64,000 nucleotides of DNA from Paramecium pentaurelia. Its lineage: Eukaryota; Ciliophora; Oligohymenophorea; Peniculida; Parameciidae. Of the stretch, positions 62,296 through 64,000 are shown piece by piece. The first letter of the stretch is position 1. Every line of letters begins with the position of its first letter. The stretch covers positions 359,132 through 423,131 of the forward strand of contig CAJJDO010000055.1 in the NCBI GenBank assembly GCA_905183005.1. The letters are read 5' to 3'. A program made the translations under genes and the position numbers. The notes below the pieces were generated by a model. That model worked only from the letters and a program-made list of their open reading frames with translations. It made no database searches and was not told the origin of the DNA.

Positions 62296-63053
62296 TTTTA
62301 TGATTATTGAAATGTATTTCTATTATAAATTAAAAAATAAAAATAACAATCAAATATATTCTTTATTTAAATATATATTAAACTTTAAATTAATTACATC
62401 ATTAATTAAAAAACTAAATACAACTAAGGTAGAAATTCAAAAATTGAAAGCTATTATTAAATTTGATAATTTCTATATATTTTATAGGATTTCAGATTGA
62501 AATTTAATAGTTTTAATTGATATATTGGTTCATATATTGATTAATCATGATTCATACTTTAATTTGTTTCTGGATTTCTTCTATTCTATATATTTTATAT
62601 CATTATAATGTAAATTATGATAGAAAAATAGTAGTTTTTTTTTATGATTAGTGAATTTCCAATTTTTGAAAATAATAAGTTGAAATAAATATTAATTATT
62701 AAAATTTTATTTAATAGATATGATTATTCCTCTTGTATCAATAATTATTTGCACTAATCTAATATAGAATATATCTTAAAATTAATAATTCATGAAGATT
62801 TTTCTAAACTTCTTTAAACATAAATAGATAAAAAATTTTAGTTGCGTAACATTGAGTCTATTTGATTTTCAATACATAGATCTATAATTAGTAAGTTAAG
62901 TTATTAGATTTTTCTTAAATCATTAATAAATTAACTAAAATTTTTTGCTTTATTTCAAATTGTAATTCACAATAGTAACTATATTTTCTAAAAGGAAAGA
63001 AAATAAAGGAATATGAAAAATGGATTTATATTTAAATATATATAATATTATTA
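62296..63053. other. Intergenic, nothing recognised
   Basis: A+T-rich DNA with T tracts; the plus-strand frame at 62300-62500 is low-complexity (I, K, N, Y) and not called. Confidence 0.5.
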
Positions 63054-64000
63054 TCATTATTTGAGTTTTGGTCTATGTGAAATACTACCTCTTTAAGTAA
63101 TTTATGAAGATAAAGTAAAAAGTGATAACTATGATAACTAGGATTTAAGATGTGTGGAAGTGCTTGAAATTCTTTTCTACAATTATTGAGGTGGTCTTTA
63201 TGATAATTCTCTATTAGTAGGACTGCTATGTTATAATTGTAATATTTTTTAAATCTAATTATAATTAATATGATTAACATAGTTCCTATCCATTAAAGAT
63301 CTTTCGGATAACAGAGTTCTTAAAGTTGGATTATTATCTTGATTCCTTAATGATGGAGCTTTCTTTAATAGAGTCTAGAAACTCTTTCTTAACAAAGCTA
63401 AAGTTGCAGCTGTTGGAGTAGTACCAGCTAAAGATTTAGGTTATTTTGGTGTCTTCATGTTTAATTGATTGTCAATATCTTATAAATTAAGTTATAGCTG
63501 CTTCTTAGGTGAATTTTGAGTACTATGATGGCCAGTACTAAATAATTAATTACTTATTCTTGGTGAACTAGCAGATTTTAATGATTATTTGACAGAATTA
63601 CACTTTTTTAATTGATTAGGATTAACATTTGATTGTCTATCATTTAATACTAATTTTTATTTCTTCTCCATTATCATATCACTTGAAGCTCTATTTTTAA
63701 TATTTTATTATTTTGATTCTATCAAGAATTAATCTTAATAAATAGGATTAATATAATGGAAGAACTCAAACAAGTCATCTTAAGGTTTCAAATCACCCGT
63801 TTCGTTTTTTTAATTAAATTCTGTAACATCAACTTTTAAGAATTCTCCATGAATATGAGTTTCATAAATATCTATTTCAATAGGCATTTTTAATTGTTTA
63901 TTTTTTATAGTTTCCCAATTGACATCACTTAACCATTAAGACTTTTTTAAAACTTTAAAATCTTTGATACGTTTATTAACATTCTTTTCCAATAAATCTA
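63054..64000 (-). CDS. AGC-type protein kinase, C-terminal part only
   Basis: The gene starts beyond the right edge. The visible N-terminal end reads LLEKNVNKRIKDFKVLKKSQWLSDVNWETIKNKQLKMP, the usual end of an AGC/NDR-type kinase domain (KNP.KRL...HPFF..INWE.L..K...P). What follows is an AGC-like tail (VTEFNQKNETGDLKPQDDLFEFFHYINP; compare hydrophobic-motif tails F..F.Y), then about 200 S/N/Q/T/P-rich, probably disordered residues. No kinase active-site residues lie inside the window. The call rests on the tail only. Confidence 0.6.

Noticed and set aside
62300..62500. Plus-strand open frame of 66 codons
   Set aside because: Composition is I/K/N/Y-rich, no domain, no introns linking it to anything; it lies in an A+T-rich spacer.
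1..64000. tRNA, rRNA, transposon, CRISPR, telomere repeats or IES remnants
   Set aside because: No cloverleaf-type B-box, transposase motif, direct-repeat array or telomeric (C3-4A2/A2C3-4) run was seen; IES remnants cannot be judged from the macronuclear sequence alone.

Overview
The window is a piece of a ciliate macronuclear chromosome, almost certainly Paramecium. TAA and TAG are read as glutamine inside conserved proteins and only TGA ends frames. DNA is about three quarters A+T. Genes are packed on both strands. Nearly every intron is 20-34 nt, starts GTA (rarely GTG) and ends AG. Gene models were built by hand on this code; for most of them the spliced length was checked to be a multiple of three.

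Layout. 1-13137: 5' part of a tubulin-tyrosine-ligase-like gene, a two-TM ciliate membrane protein, eS7, cytosolic HSP90 with a heat shock element, long-chain acyl-CoA synthetase, a DEAD-box helicase and an Aurora-like kinase. 14523-30887: a Myb protein, a 1200-residue multipass membrane protein, a broken uL29 copy, two unrecognised proteins, a MORN protein, a small protein, a PTB/hnRNP-L-like protein and a Mei2-like RNA-binding protein. 31190-39418: decayed coding DNA, unrecognised genes, uS11, eL19 and a gene whose 3' end is frame-shifted. 39745-46797: RING-finger membrane protein, coiled-coil protein with a lipidation-type N-terminus, SNF7/ESCRT-III protein, Cys-rich protein, acidic P1 and a second Myb gene. 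47590-49577: two decayed leucine-rich-repeat genes. 49638-64000: secretory protein, bZIP with a membrane segment, BRCT-containing family X DNA polymerase, PH-ORD oxysterol-binding-related protein, peroxisomal acyl-CoA oxidase, a Dicer-like protein with one in-frame TGA, a MIR-like protein and the 3' part of an AGC kinase.

Most genes are housekeeping or regulatory and do not form operons. Ties worth noting are fatty-acid activation and peroxisomal oxidation (ACSL, ACOX), four ribosomal proteins plus the uL29 relic, two adjacent RNA-binding proteins (PTB-like, Mei2-like), and two genes of families used in programmed genome rearrangement in Paramecium (Dicer-like, DNA polymerase X). No tRNA, rRNA, transposon, CRISPR array, telomere repeat or virus-like gene was seen.

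The most unusual items are the Dicer-like gene with a single TGA in an otherwise open 798-codon frame, the membrane-linked bZIP, a cluster of frame-broken relics that look like remains of duplicated genes, and stop-free 3n introns in the Mei2-like gene.
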